Made by a program: the position numbers and the translations under genes. Below, piece after piece: positions 1 to 8,789 of a DNA stretch of 64,000 bases. Each line of letters starts with the position of its first letter. Position 1 is the stretch's first letter. Source of the DNA: AC-32 sp963754265 (lineage in GTDB: Bacteria; Actinomycetota; Thermoleophilia; Gaiellales; Gaiellaceae); assembly GCA_963754265.1 (NCBI GenBank), contig CAVWFB010000016.1, positions 248,001-312,000 on the forward strand, in the 5' to 3' direction. The notes under the pieces are model-generated. The model did no database searches and was not told the origin of the DNA. It was given only the letters and a program-made list of their open reading frames with translations.

Positions 1-287
1 AGCGAGAACTGCTCATAGGTCTCCGTGTCCATGAACACGACCTCGTCACCGGCGTCGTAGAGGTACTGCACCTCCTTGACCTCCGTGTGCACGCGCGGGA
101 ACTTCTCGCCGGCTCGGAACGTCTTGTCGACCACCGCGCCCGAGTCGAGGTTGCGCAGACGCGAGCGCACGAAGGCCCCGCCCTTGCCGGGCTTGACGTG
201 CTGGAACTCGAGAATGCGCCACACCGAGCCCTCGAGCTGGATGTGCATTCCGTTCCGGAACTGGTTGGTGCCGACCATCTCCGCCAC
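1..287 (-). CDS. efp: Elongation factor P, 3' part missing
   Basis: This is the N-terminal part of translation elongation factor P, which helps the ribosome through polyproline stretches. The reading frame runs off the left edge, so only about 95 residues are visible. They include the family start TNQFRNGM, and the KPGKGGAF loop, whose exposed Lys is the usual modification site. A GTG at 287 is chosen because a TAGACT box ends 9 bases before it; an ATG at 278 (MVGTNQF) is the alternative and matches the usual family start equally well. The TAGACT box is formed by the stop codon of the upstream peptidase gene. Family identity is certain; the start is not. Confidence 0.9.
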   Translation of the reverse strand, partial: MAEMVGTNQFRNGMHIQLEGSVWRILEFQHVKPGKGGAFVRSRLRNLDSGAVVDKTFRAGEKFPRVHTEVKEVQYLYDAGDEVVFMDTETYEQFS

Positions 288-296
288 GGGCGGCGG

Positions 297-302
297 AGTC
301 TA
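297..302 (-). promoter_or_regulatory. Putative -10 box of efp overlapping the pepP stop codon
   Basis: TAGACT lies 9 bases before the GTG start of efp, and its first three bases are the TAG stop of the upstream peptidase gene. No clear -35 box is seen. Confidence 0.4.
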
Positions 303-1334
303 GTCGACGCTCATCAGGTCCTTCGTGAAGCCGGTCGTGATCTCTGCACCGTCCTCGCCGACGATCACGAGATCCTCGATCCGGATGCCGCCGAGCCCTT
401 CGAGATAGATCCCCGGCTCGACCGTGACGACGTTCGCGGCGGCGAGGGTGTCGCTCGACTCCTTCGCCAGCCTGGGCGCCTCGTGCACGTCGAGGCCCAC
501 GCCGTGCCCCAGCCCGTGGCCGAACGCCTCGCCGAAGCCGGCTTCGTCGATCACCCGGCGGGCTGCACCGTCCACCGCCACGCCGGTCGCCCCGGCACGG
601 ACCGCGTCGAGCCCGGCGAGCTGGGCCTCGAGGCATACCGCATAGGCCTTCTGCAGCCGCTCCGGGAGCGAGCCCGTGGAGAACGTGCGCGTGCAGTCGG
701 AGCAGTAGCCGTCCAGCCTCACGCCCGCGTCGACCACGATCGTCTCTCCGGCGCCGACCTTCCGGTCGCTAGGGCGCGCGTGCGGCCGGGCGCTGTTCGG
801 GCCCGACGCGACGATCGTCTCGAAGGCGGGCGCCTCTGCTCCGAGCTCGTGGAAGAGCTCGTCCAGGCGCCACGCGAGCTCGCGCTCCGTGCGTCCGGCG
901 AAGCGCTCCTCGGCAAAACGCGCGTATGCCTCGCTCGTCAGCGCCGCGGCCCTGCGAACGGCCTCGAGCTCCGCGTCGTCCTTGACCGCCCGCAGCTCCT
1001 CGACGAGACCGCGGCGAGGCACGAGCTCGACGCCGCCGCCCGAGAGCGTCTCCCAGCGGCCGTAGGTCAGGTCCTCGGCCTCGAAGCCGATTCGGCCTTC
1101 CAGCAACTCGCCGAGCGCCGCGTAGAGGGACCGCTTCGTCTCGACGAACTCCACTCCCTCGACCGCGCGGCCGAGCTCCGCGTAGCGGAAGTCGCTGAAG
1201 AGCCGTACTTGGTCGGGCTCGACCACGAGCGCCGCGTTCGAGCTCTCGAAGCCGACGAGGTAGCGGACGTTGACGAGATTCGAGACGAGCAACGGCTCTT
1301 CCAGGCTCGCCTGGAGGCGCTCGACGCGGGTCAT
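300..1334 (-). CDS. pepP: Xaa-Pro aminopeptidase (M24 family)
   Basis: A 344-residue cytoplasmic metallopeptidase that removes N-terminal residues preceding proline. An N-terminal creatinase-like domain of about 120 residues precedes the pita-bread catalytic domain. The five expected metal ligands are seen: Asp in VVDAG, Asp in CSDCTRTF, His in GHGLGHGVG, Glu in TVEPGIY and Glu in RIED. The start overlaps the aroQ stop by 4 bases (ATGA). Its position between aroQ and efp is common in Gram-positive bacteria, where such a peptidase often sits beside efp. The substrate range within M24 (PepP versus PepQ) cannot be fixed from sequence alone. Confidence 0.9.
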   Translation of the reverse strand: MTRVERLQASLEEPLLVSNLVNVRYLVGFESSNAALVVEPDQVRLFSDFRYAELGRAVEGVEFVETKRSLYAALGELLEGRIGFEAEDLTYGRWETLSGGGVELVPRRGLVEELRAVKDDAELEAVRRAAALTSEAYARFAEERFAGRTERELAWRLDELFHELGAEAPAFETIVASGPNSARPHARPSDRKVGAGETIVVDAGVRLDGYCSDCTRTFSTGSLPERLQKAYAVCLEAQLAGLDAVRAGATGVAVDGAARRVIDEAGFGEAFGHGLGHGVGLDVHEAPRLAKESSDTLAAANVVTVEPGIYLEGLGGIRIEDLVIVGEDGAEITTGFTKDLMSVD

Positions 1335-1762
1335 GCCGGCTGCTCCGCCAGGAACTCCAAGGCCTCACGGTATCCCTCAGGGCCTTTGCCGACGATGCGG
1401 CACGCCGCGACGTCGGCGATCACCGAGTGGCGGCGCCAGTCCTCGCGTTCGTCGATGTTCGAGAGGTGCACCTCCACCACCGGCGCCTCGAACAGCTCGA
1501 GCGCGTCGCGGATCGCGTAGCTGTAGTGCGTCCACGCCCCCGGGTTGACGACCACACCGCCTGCCCAGTCGAACGCGTCGTGGCACCAGCCGACGTACTC
1601 GCCCTCGCTGTTGGTCTGACGGCACTCGGCCTGAAGCTGGAGCTCGAGCGCCCAGTTGTAGATGCGCGTCTCGAGCTGGTTCAGACTGATCCCGCCGTAC
1701 AGCTCCGGATCGCGCCGGTGGAGCACGTCGAGGTTGACGCCGTTCAGGACTGCCACGCGCAC
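1331..1762 (-). CDS. aroQ: 3-dehydroquinate dehydratase, type II
   Basis: A 143-residue type II dehydroquinase, the third step of the shikimate pathway. Family landmarks are the N-terminal LNGVNL, the catalytic Tyr in ELYGG, the active-site segment VVNPGAWTHYS, the catalytic His in VEVHLSNI and the following Arg in WRRHS. Its length is normal for the dodecameric type II enzyme. The GTG at 1762 is supported by a TAGAGT box exactly 6 bases upstream, which suggests a leaderless transcript. The same TAG is the stop of aroKB, so aroQ can be expressed both by its own promoter and by readthrough from the aro genes. It overlaps pepP by 4 bases. Confidence 0.95.
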   Translation of the reverse strand: MRVAVLNGVNLDVLHRRDPELYGGISLNQLETRIYNWALELQLQAECRQTNSEGEYVGWCHDAFDWAGGVVVNPGAWTHYSYAIRDALELFEAPVVEVHLSNIDEREDWRRHSVIADVAACRIVGKGPEGYREALEFLAEQPA

Positions 1763-1768
1763 GCGGTG

Positions 1769-1774
1769 ACTCTA
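1769..1774 (-). promoter_or_regulatory. Putative leaderless -10 box of aroQ made from the aroKB stop codon
   Basis: TAGAGT, then 6 bases, then the GTG start of aroQ. Bases 1774-1772 are the TAG stop codon of aroKB. The spacing equals that of other leaderless genes in the window. Confidence 0.5.
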
Positions 1775-3178
1775 GTCGGCGATCAACTCGTCGAGAGCGG
1801 CGCGGACGCGCTCGGGCGGCAGCTCGACGCCCGTGATCGGCTTCCCCGGTGCCTCGAGCAGGACGAGCCTAGGGTGTCCGTCACGGGCCTTCTTGTCACG
1901 CGCAAGCGCTGCCCAGGCAGCTTCGCGGTCGACGCGGGCGGGCTGTGGCGAGAGCACCTCCTCGACCGTCGTGGTCTCGAGGCCGGACAGGCGCAGAGCC
2001 GCGAGGAGCCCGAGGGCGACCGCCTCGCCATGGCTCAGACGCTCGTACCCGGCCGCCGCCTCGAGCGCGTGCGCGAACGTGTGGCCGAGGTTCAGAATCG
2101 CCCGCTCTCCCCGCTCGTGTGGATCGCGCAGGCAGACGGCCGTCTTGAAGGCGGCGCAGCGCCGCACGAGCTGGAGCAGCGGCAGCTCCCAGAGCGGTTC
2201 GTTCGCCAGCAACCCGGTCTTGACGACCTCGGCCAGGCCGGCGCGCCGCTCGCGCTCCGGCAGCGTCTCCAGCAACGAGGGGTCGATCACGGTCCGCACG
2301 GGCCAGTGAAACGCACCGATCAGGTTCTTGCCCTCGCGCAGGTTGACGGCGGTCTTGCCGCCGATCGCCGCGTCCACCTGGCCGACGAGGGTGGACGGGA
2401 CCGCGACCCAGCGGAGCCCGCGGAGGTAGGTGGCCGCCGCAAAGCCCGCGGAGTCGGTCGTGCAGCCGCCGCCGAACGCGACGATCGTGCCGTCGCGGTC
2501 GAGCCGGAGCTCGCGCCAGATCCGCTCGACCGCGCCCAGGCTCTTCGCGTCCTCGCCGCCTCGGAGCGCGTGCACCGGCGCCTCGAGCGGCGGCCGGTGG
2601 AGCCCGAGCACCGTTGCATCCGCCAGGAGCTCGTGCTCACCGGGCGGGAGAAAGTCGCCCAGGCGGGCGAGCGAGCCCTCCTCGACGTGGATGCCTCCGG
2701 CCGCGAGGACGATCTCATCCGCGTCGCCCGCGACCGCGTCTGCGGACTTCCGGTAGAGGGGCTGACGCTTCGCGTGCAGCGCCCGGAAGCTGCCCTCGTC
2801 GCGCGCGAGCGGACGATCGCTCCCATCGGCCCGCTCCCAGGCGGTCTCGGCGTCGACGTCGATCAGCACCGTCAGCGCGTACTCGCCGAGCGCGCGCCTG
2901 ACCGCTGGAGTCTCGACCGCCCCTCCGCCCAGCGCGAGCACCGCGGGCATGCTGTGCCGCAAGGCCGCGAGCGTCTGCTCCGCCTCCACGGCACGGAAGC
3001 CCTCCTCCCCAAGGGTCTCGAACAGCTCGGGCACCGACGCCTGCGCGGTTTGCTCGAGCTCGCGGTCGAGGTCGACGAAACGGCGCTCGAGCCGCTGGGC
3101 GACCTCCGTGCCGAGGGTCGTCTTGCCCGCGCCCATGAAGCCGATCAGCGCGAGGTGGCGGTCTAGCGCGTGCGCCAC
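1772..3178 (-). CDS. aroKB: Fused shikimate kinase / 3-dehydroquinate synthase
   Basis: A 468-residue fusion of two shikimate enzymes. Residues 1 to about 160 are shikimate kinase, with Walker A GFMGAGKTT at residues 13-21, the DLD motif, and GGGAVE. Residues from about 165 onward are dehydroquinate synthase, with the NAD-binding GGGCTTDSAGF, the metal ligands in GLAEVVKTG and LGHTFAHALE, and the GGKTAVN loop. The synthase part (about 300 residues) is shorter than stand-alone AroB (about 350). The frame is open further upstream, but homology begins at the GTG at 3178, which overlaps the end of aroC by 16 bases. No stop or start codon separates the halves, so they should act as one bifunctional protein. 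Confidence 0.92.
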   Translation of the reverse strand: MAHALDRHLALIGFMGAGKTTLGTEVAQRLERRFVDLDRELEQTAQASVPELFETLGEEGFRAVEAEQTLAALRHSMPAVLALGGGAVETPAVRRALGEYALTVLIDVDAETAWERADGSDRPLARDEGSFRALHAKRQPLYRKSADAVAGDADEIVLAAGGIHVEEGSLARLGDFLPPGEHELLADATVLGLHRPPLEAPVHALRGGEDAKSLGAVERIWRELRLDRDGTIVAFGGGCTTDSAGFAAATYLRGLRWVAVPSTLVGQVDAAIGGKTAVNLREGKNLIGAFHWPVRTVIDPSLLETLPERERRAGLAEVVKTGLLANEPLWELPLLQLVRRCAAFKTAVCLRDPHERGERAILNLGHTFAHALEAAAGYERLSHGEAVALGLLAALRLSGLETTTVEEVLSPQPARVDREAAWAALARDKKARDGHPRLVLLEAPGKPITGVELPPERVRAALDELIAD

Positions 3179-4245
3179 GGGATGCGCTCCACGTACGCCT
3201 TCCAGGCGCCCACGAAGTCGGCGAAGGAATCGCCCCCGAACTTCTCCTGGGCCGCACGGGCCAGCTCGAAGGCGACTGCGGCCTCGGCCACGACGGCCAG
3301 GGCTTCGACCGCGGCGACGTCGCTGCGCTCGACGAGCGCCTCTCCCGCCTCCCCGGTCTCGAGGTCGACCGAGCGGAGCGGCCGCATCAGCGTCGGCAAC
3401 GGCTTCATCGCGGCCCGCGCGACCACCTCCTCGCCGTTGGAGATGCCGCCCTCGATCCCGCCGGCGAAGTTCGTCTCCCGGTAGAGCGCGCCCTGCTCGT
3501 CGGCGAGGATCTCGTCGTGCGCCTGCGAGCCGCGTCGCTCGGCGAGCTCGAAGCCGCCTCCGATCTCGACTCCTTTCACCGCCTGGATCCCCATCAGGGC
3601 GGCAGCGAGTCGGGCGTCGAGACGCTCCTCCTTGCTCGCATACGAGCCCAGCCCCGGCGGAACCCCGCGCGCCATCACTTCGACGACGCCGCCGACGGTG
3701 TCGCGCTCGGCCCGAGCCTCGTCGATCCGCGCCTCGAGTTCCTGTGTCACGACCCGCCCCTCGATCTCGATCGCGATCCCGGCGAGCAGCGCCTTCGCAA
3801 CGGCACCGGCGGCGACCGAGACCGCGGTCTGTCTCGCGCTTGCCCGCTCGAGCGCGTCGCGCGCGTCCGCATGCCCGAACTTGAGCGTCCCGGCCAGGTC
3901 TGCGTGACCGGGGCGCGGCAGCGTGACCGGCTTCGAGCCTTTGCCGGCCGGCTCTCCTTCCGGCGGCCACGGGCTCATCCCCCACTCCCAGTTCGCGTGG
4001 TCGCGGTTGCGCACGACGAGCGCGAGCGGGGTGCCGAGCGTGCGCCCGTGCCGCAGGCCCGCCAGCACCTCGACGACGTCCTGTTCCAGCTTCTGACGCG
4101 GGCTGCGTCCGTAACCCTGCTGACGTCGGGCCAGGTCGGCGTCGATCGCCGAACGGTCGAGCACGAGCCCGGCCGGCAGCCCGGAGAGGATCGCGACCAG
4201 TGCCGGCCCATGCGACTCGCCCGCGGTCGTGAGCCTCAGCGTCAT
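3163..4245 (-). CDS. aroC: Chorismate synthase
   Basis: A 360-residue FMN-dependent enzyme that makes chorismate from EPSP, the last shikimate step. The N-terminal TAGESHGPAL and the internal RPGHADLAGTLKFG and DARDALERASARQTA segments are family signatures. Length is normal for the bacterial enzyme. Its stop lies inside the beginning of aroKB, and its ATG overlaps the aroE stop by 4 bases, so aroE, aroC and aroKB are translationally coupled. The aroA (EPSP synthase) and DAHP synthase genes are not in this window. Confidence 0.96.
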   Translation of the reverse strand: MTLRLTTAGESHGPALVAILSGLPAGLVLDRSAIDADLARRQQGYGRSPRQKLEQDVVEVLAGLRHGRTLGTPLALVVRNRDHANWEWGMSPWPPEGEPAGKGSKPVTLPRPGHADLAGTLKFGHADARDALERASARQTAVSVAAGAVAKALLAGIAIEIEGRVVTQELEARIDEARAERDTVGGVVEVMARGVPPGLGSYASKEERLDARLAAALMGIQAVKGVEIGGGFELAERRGSQAHDEILADEQGALYRETNFAGGIEGGISNGEEVVARAAMKPLPTLMRPLRSVDLETGEAGEALVERSDVAAVEALAVVAEAAVAFELARAAQEKFGGDSFADFVGAWKAYVERIPWRTR

Positions 4246-4946
4246 GGCGCTAAGCCTAGGGCGGTGCGCATCGTCTCGAGCGGTGGCTCGACGCCCGTCC
4301 AGAGGCGAAACGACGCCGCGCCTTGGCGCACGAGGCCCTCGAGCCCGTCGACGACGAGCCGCGAACCGGCCTCGCGCGCCGCGCGAACGAGGGCCGTCGG
4401 GCTCCCGTCGGCGTTGTAGGCGAGGTCGACCACGGCGTGCTCACGGCGAGGCTCGACCAGCAACTCGTCGCGGACCGGGGTCGCGTTCACGATCAGGTCG
4501 CAGCCGGAGGCATCCGGCGGCCACGCGCCGCTGCGGGAGAACACGCGAACCTCGCCGGGGAGGGCTGGGAGCAGCGCGTGCGCCGCACCGCCGGAGCCGA
4601 GCAGGCAGACGGTACGCGCCTCGATCCCGGCCACGATCTCCTTGTCGGTGTTGAAGCCGGCGATGCGGCCGTCGCGGAAGACGAGGGTGTTGACCGACTC
4701 GCCCTCGGCCTCGTCGCAGAGAGCCGCGACCGCCCGCTTGTGCGGGATCGTGACGTTCGCGCCCGCGTACCCGCCCGCGACCAGCCCCCCGACTGCCGCC
4801 TCCAGCCGGCCAGGCTCGACGTCGAGCGGGACGTATGCCCAGTCGAGCGCCCGGGCGGCGAAGGCCGCATTCTGCATCCGCGGGGAGAGCGAACCGGCGA
4901 CCGGGTGCCCGAGCAGCGCGACCAGCTTCGTAGCGCCGTCGATCAC
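4242..4946 (-). CDS. aroE: Shikimate dehydrogenase
   Basis: A 234-residue NADPH-dependent enzyme reducing 3-dehydroshikimate. The substrate-binding LSPRMQN, the NVTIPHK segment with the catalytic Lys, the partner Asp in FNTDKE, and the nucleotide-binding LLGSGGAA loop are all present in order. It is about 35 residues shorter than the typical 270-residue enzyme; the trimming appears spread over the central cofactor domain. It overlaps mltG by 4 bases upstream and aroC by 4 bases downstream. Confidence 0.93.
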   Translation of the reverse strand: MIDGATKLVALLGHPVAGSLSPRMQNAAFAARALDWAYVPLDVEPGRLEAAVGGLVAGGYAGANVTIPHKRAVAALCDEAEGESVNTLVFRDGRIAGFNTDKEIVAGIEARTVCLLGSGGAAHALLPALPGEVRVFSRSGAWPPDASGCDLIVNATPVRDELLVEPRREHAVVDLAYNADGSPTALVRAAREAGSRLVVDGLEGLVRQGAASFRLWTGVEPPLETMRTALGLAP

Positions 4947-5845
4947 GGGTAGCCGTGCGCGGCCTTGTAGCGGTCGAACTCGGCCGCGCTTGCCGTGAAG
5001 AAGTGGTGCTTCTTGTCGGGCTTGCGCACGAAGTAGAGGTAGTCGACGTGGCTTGGGTGGGCGGCCGCCTGGAGCGATGCCAGCCCGGGGTTTGCGATCG
5101 GGGTCGGGGGCAGACCCGGGATCCGGCGTGTGTTGTAGGGGTTGTGGCTGTCGATCTGGGACTGCCTGATCGACTCTGTGGGCAGGATGTGGAACCCGTA
5201 CCGCAGCGTCGCGTCGATCCCGAGCGGCATCCGCTCGTGGAGGCGGTTGTAGATCACCGCGGACACGAGCTGCCGCTCCTCGGGCGCGAAGGTCTCCTTC
5301 TCGACCATCGAGGCGATGATCAGCACGTCGTAGGGCGTCAGGTTCTTCGAGCGCGCGTAGCGCAGGTTCAGCTTGGCCCAGTTTCGCCGGAAAGCCTCGA
5401 GCTGCTGCGCCGCCAGTTGCGCCGAGGTCGTTCGCGGAACGAAGTCGTACGTGGCGGGGAACAGGAAGCCCTCGAGCGGCAGCGGTCGCGACCCGAAGCC
5501 CGGCTGCCTCCGAGGCCGGCTCGTCGCCGCGCGGTACGCACGCGCGGAGATGCGCACCCGCTTTCCCCGCTCCCGCAGCGCGATCTTCCCGACCGCATCG
5601 ACGCGCTCTGCCATCTGCTCGCGCGTGAAGCCTTCGGGGAAGACGACACGGAACGGCTTCGGCGCGACCGCCGCCGCGGTCGTCGTCTTCGGCTTGCCCC
5701 CGCCGCCCCCGCTACTGACGCTGGCGACCACGAACCATGCGATCGCGAAGCCCGCGACGAGCACGGCGAGCGCGATCAGCCGGCGGCGATACACGACGGA
5801 CTTCGGCGTCGGAGGTCGCCGGGGCGGCCGCGCCCGCGGCGGCAT
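4943..5845 (-). CDS. mltG: Endolytic murein transglycosylase MltG (YceG-like)
   Basis: A 300-residue, single-span membrane protein that cuts nascent glycan strands of peptidoglycan. A basic, proline-rich cytoplasmic start is followed by one transmembrane helix (LIALAVLVAGFAIAWFVV) and the periplasmic-side YceG domain. The catalytic Glu is in IASMVEKET, and the conserved YNTRRIPGLPPTPIANPG segment is present. The ATG at 5845 is chosen because it shares one base with the ruvX stop (TGATG). A GTG at 5869 in the same frame would add eight residues. The order alaS-ruvX-mltG-aroE is common among Gram-positive bacteria. Confidence 0.93.
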   Translation of the reverse strand: MPPRARPPRRPPTPKSVVYRRRLIALAVLVAGFAIAWFVVASVSSGGGGGKPKTTTAAAVAPKPFRVVFPEGFTREQMAERVDAVGKIALRERGKRVRISARAYRAATSRPRRQPGFGSRPLPLEGFLFPATYDFVPRTTSAQLAAQQLEAFRRNWAKLNLRYARSKNLTPYDVLIIASMVEKETFAPEERQLVSAVIYNRLHERMPLGIDATLRYGFHILPTESIRQSQIDSHNPYNTRRIPGLPPTPIANPGLASLQAAAHPSHVDYLYFVRKPDKKHHFFTASAAEFDRYKAAHGYP

Positions 5846-6243
5846 CACCCCCGGGCGGCGCTCGACCACTCGAGGTAGCTCGACAGCAGATGAGCGGCCG
5901 CGCGCGCATCCTCGGGAGCCTTGTCGGATCCCGTGCTCGCAGCCAGGCTGGTGGTGAAGCGCTCGTCGTAGCTCTCGACGGGGACCTCGACGGCCCGCCT
6001 GAGCGCCTCGACGAACGCCTCGGTCTCCTGCGCCTGAGCCCCGCGCTGGCCCCTAAGAGTCAGGGGGAGGCCGACGACGACGCGTTCGGCGCCCTGTGCC
6101 CGCACGAGCTCGGCGATCCGCGCGAGCCCGGCCTCGGACGCGGCGCGCTCGACCACCGCGAGCGGCCTGGCGATGGTTCCGGTCGGATCGGAGACCGCCA
6201 CGCCGGTGCGGGCCGAGCCGTAGTCGAGAGCAACCACAATCAC
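5845..6243 (-). CDS. ruvX: Putative Holliday junction resolvase RuvX (YqgF)
   Basis: A 132-residue RNase H-fold nuclease of the YqgF family, linked to resolution of recombination intermediates and to 16S rRNA 5' processing. The acidic residues expected for the fold are in ALDYGSARTG, in YDERFTT and in the C-terminal EDARAAAHLL. VVGLPLTLRG matches the family middle motif. It overlaps alaS by 4 bases and directly precedes mltG. Which of the two proposed roles dominates here cannot be told from sequence. Confidence 0.92.
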   Translation of the reverse strand: MIVVALDYGSARTGVAVSDPTGTIARPLAVVERAASEAGLARIAELVRAQGAERVVVGLPLTLRGQRGAQAQETEAFVEALRRAVEVPVESYDERFTTSLAASTGSDKAPEDARAAAHLLSSYLEWSSAARG

Positions 6244-8768
6244 GCGAGCGCGCTGCGGAGCGCCTCCTCCGCCTTGGCGAGTGCATGACCGAGCTTCTCC
6301 GGGTCGCGCCCGCCGGCGCGGGCCATCGTGGGCCTCCCGCCTCCGCCTCCGCCGACCTCTGCCGCGGCCGCACGGATCACCTCGACGGCGTCGAGCCGCC
6401 CCTCCAGTGAGCGGTCGAAGTTGGCAACCAGGTGCACCCGGCCGTCCTCGGCTGACCCCAGCACGACCGCGGCCGGCGCCCGCTCCTGTTTGATTCGGTC
6501 GGACTCGGCGAGCAGCACCTCGACATCCACCCCGCTCACGCGCCCGACGAAGACGTTGACGCCGCCGACCTCCTCTTCACGCGTCGTCTCGATCTGCACG
6601 TCGACCGGCTTCGCCTGGCGCGGCCCTTCCTTGCGAGCCCGCTCCAGCTCACCGCGGAGCTCGTCCGCCTCTTCCGCGCGGCCCCGCAACAGAGCGTAGG
6701 CCTCGCCGGAGGTGACGGCCTCGATGCGGCGTGTGCCCGACCCGATCGAGCTTTCGGAGATGATCACGAACGGCCCGATCTCCGCGGTCGCCCGCACGTG
6801 GGTGCCGCCGCAGAGCTCGCGCGAGTAGCCGGCGATGTCCACCACCCGCACCTCGTCGCCGTACTTCTCGCCGAAGAGCATCATCGCGCCCAGCCGTCGC
6901 GCCTCCTCGATCGGCACGATGTACGCGCGGACCGGCAGGTTCTCGAAGACGGCCTCGTTGACGCGCCGTTCGACCTCGAAGCGCTCCTCCTCCGTCAGCG
7001 CCTGGGGGTGCGCGAAGTCGAAGCGGAGCTTGTCCGGGCGCACCGCGGAGCCGGCCTGCCGGGCGTGCTCGCCGAGCACCTCCTGCAGGGCCTTGTGCAG
7101 GAGGTGGGTGGCAGTGTGGTTCGCCATCGTCGGGAAGCGCACCGCCCATGGCACGACGGCCCGGACGCGCATCCCGCCGCCGAAGCCATCGCCCTCGAAG
7201 GTCAGCACCTGGTCGTCGCCGGGCAGCCGCGTCGCCACGACGAGCTCGGCCCGCGCGCCGGTCTCCTCGTTCTCGATGAAGCCCGCGTCGGAGACCTGGC
7301 CGCCGCCCTCCGGGTAGAAGGGCGACTCCTCGAGCTTCGCCTGGAAGCGGCCGTCGCCGAGATCCTCGTAGGCGACGATCGCCGTCAGCGCCTCGGTCTT
7401 CTCGTAGCCGACGAAGTCGCTGCGCGCCTCGGCCTGCAGCCGCACTTCGACCTCCGCCGGCCCCGTCTTGCGCGAGCGCGCGCGCTGCTGCTCCATCAGC
7501 TCGCGGAAGCCGTCCTCGTCGACGGGCAGGCCGCGTTCCCGCGCCAGCTCCTGCGTCAGCTCGAGCGGAAAACCGTAGGTGTCGTGGAGCCGAAACGCCT
7601 CGTCTCCGGAGATCTCGCCGGCCGCTGCGACTTCCTCGAAGAGCGTCAGCCCGCGGGCGAGAGTCACCGAGAAGCGGTCCTCCTCGTCGCTCAGAACGCG
7701 CGCGATCTGCTCGCGCGTCTGCCGAAGCTCTGGATACGCGTCACCCGCCTGCTGGACTACGACGTCGGCCAGCCCTGCGAGAAACGGCGTCTCGAGGCCG
7801 ATCCGGCCGGCCTGGAGAACCGCCCGGCGGATGACCCGGCGCATCACGTAGCCACGCCCTTCGTTCGACGGCTCGACCCCGTCCGCCGCGAGGAAGGCCA
7901 TTCCGCGCCCGTGGTCGGCGAGGATCCGATGCGCCTTCGTCGCCTCGTCGCTCTCGCCGTAGGCGACGCCCGACTGCTCCGCGATCCAGTGCATGATCGC
8001 CTGGTAGCCGTCCGTGTCGTAGACCGAGTCCACCTTCTGCAGGATCCGGGCGGCGCGCTCGAGCCCCATCCCCGTGTCGATGTTCTGCTCGGGCAGCGGG
8101 GTCAGCGAGCCGTCCTGGTGGAGCTCGAACTCCATGAAGACGAGGTTCCAGAACTCCAGGAACCGCTCGCACTCGCAGCCGGGCGCACACTCCGCCCGCC
8201 CGCAGCCGACGTCCTCGCCCCAGTCGAAGAACATCTCCGAGTCAGGCCCGCAAGGCCCGGGGCCGCCGACCGACCAGAAGTTGTCGGCGCGCGGCAGCCG
8301 CACGATCCGCTCCGGAGGCATGCCGATCTTCTCCCAGGCCCCGATCGCGACCTCGTCCTCGTCGAGCTTCAGCTCGGGGTCGCCGGCGAAGACGGTCACC
8401 CAGATGCGATCGAACTCGAGCTTCATGTGCTCGAACATGAACTCCCAGGCGAGCTCGATCGCGCCCTCCTTGAAGTACTGCCCGAACGAGAAGTTCCCAA
8501 GCATCTCGAAGAACGTGAGGTGGTAGCCGTCGAGCCCGACCTCGTCGATGTCCGGGGTCCGGAACACCTTCTGCACCGTCGTCAGGAGCGGCGCCGGCGG
8601 CTCCTCCAACCCGAGGAAGTACGGCATCAGCGGCTGCATCCCCGCCGAGACCAGCAGCGTCGAGCGGTCGTCCGCCCGCGGAATCAGCGGAGCAGAGGGC
8701 CGGAAGACGTGGCCCTTGGACTCGAAGAAATCGCGGTAGCCCGCCCGCAGTTCGGCCGTTGTTCGCAC
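6240..8768 (-). CDS. alaS: Alanine-tRNA ligase
   Basis: An 842-residue class II synthetase charging tRNA-Ala. The N-terminal aminoacylation domain begins TTAELRAGYRDFFESKGH, a standard AlaRS start. The editing domain has its zinc-binding HTATHLLH and CGGTHV motifs, and a short C-Ala-type domain with glycine runs ends the protein. The length is slightly below the 870-880 residues usual elsewhere. The GTG at 8768 follows a TAGAAT box by 7 bases, so the gene can be transcribed without a leader, apart from readthrough from the sigma factor gene 21 bases upstream. Confidence 0.97.
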   Translation of the reverse strand: MRTTAELRAGYRDFFESKGHVFRPSAPLIPRADDRSTLLVSAGMQPLMPYFLGLEEPPAPLLTTVQKVFRTPDIDEVGLDGYHLTFFEMLGNFSFGQYFKEGAIELAWEFMFEHMKLEFDRIWVTVFAGDPELKLDEDEVAIGAWEKIGMPPERIVRLPRADNFWSVGGPGPCGPDSEMFFDWGEDVGCGRAECAPGCECERFLEFWNLVFMEFELHQDGSLTPLPEQNIDTGMGLERAARILQKVDSVYDTDGYQAIMHWIAEQSGVAYGESDEATKAHRILADHGRGMAFLAADGVEPSNEGRGYVMRRVIRRAVLQAGRIGLETPFLAGLADVVVQQAGDAYPELRQTREQIARVLSDEEDRFSVTLARGLTLFEEVAAAGEISGDEAFRLHDTYGFPLELTQELARERGLPVDEDGFRELMEQQRARSRKTGPAEVEVRLQAEARSDFVGYEKTEALTAIVAYEDLGDGRFQAKLEESPFYPEGGGQVSDAGFIENEETGARAELVVATRLPGDDQVLTFEGDGFGGGMRVRAVVPWAVRFPTMANHTATHLLHKALQEVLGEHARQAGSAVRPDKLRFDFAHPQALTEEERFEVERRVNEAVFENLPVRAYIVPIEEARRLGAMMLFGEKYGDEVRVVDIAGYSRELCGGTHVRATAEIGPFVIISESSIGSGTRRIEAVTSGEAYALLRGRAEEADELRGELERARKEGPRQAKPVDVQIETTREEEVGGVNVFVGRVSGVDVEVLLAESDRIKQERAPAAVVLGSAEDGRVHLVANFDRSLEGRLDAVEVIRAAAAEVGGGGGGRPTMARAGGRDPEKLGHALAKAEEALRSALA

Positions 8769-8775
8769 GAAGGTG

Positions 8776-8781
8776 ATTCTA
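8776..8781 (-). promoter_or_regulatory. Putative leaderless -10 box of alaS
   Basis: TAGAAT ends 7 bases before the GTG start of alaS, in the short gap after the sigma factor gene. Confidence 0.45.
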
Positions 8782-8789
8782 GGTGCGGC

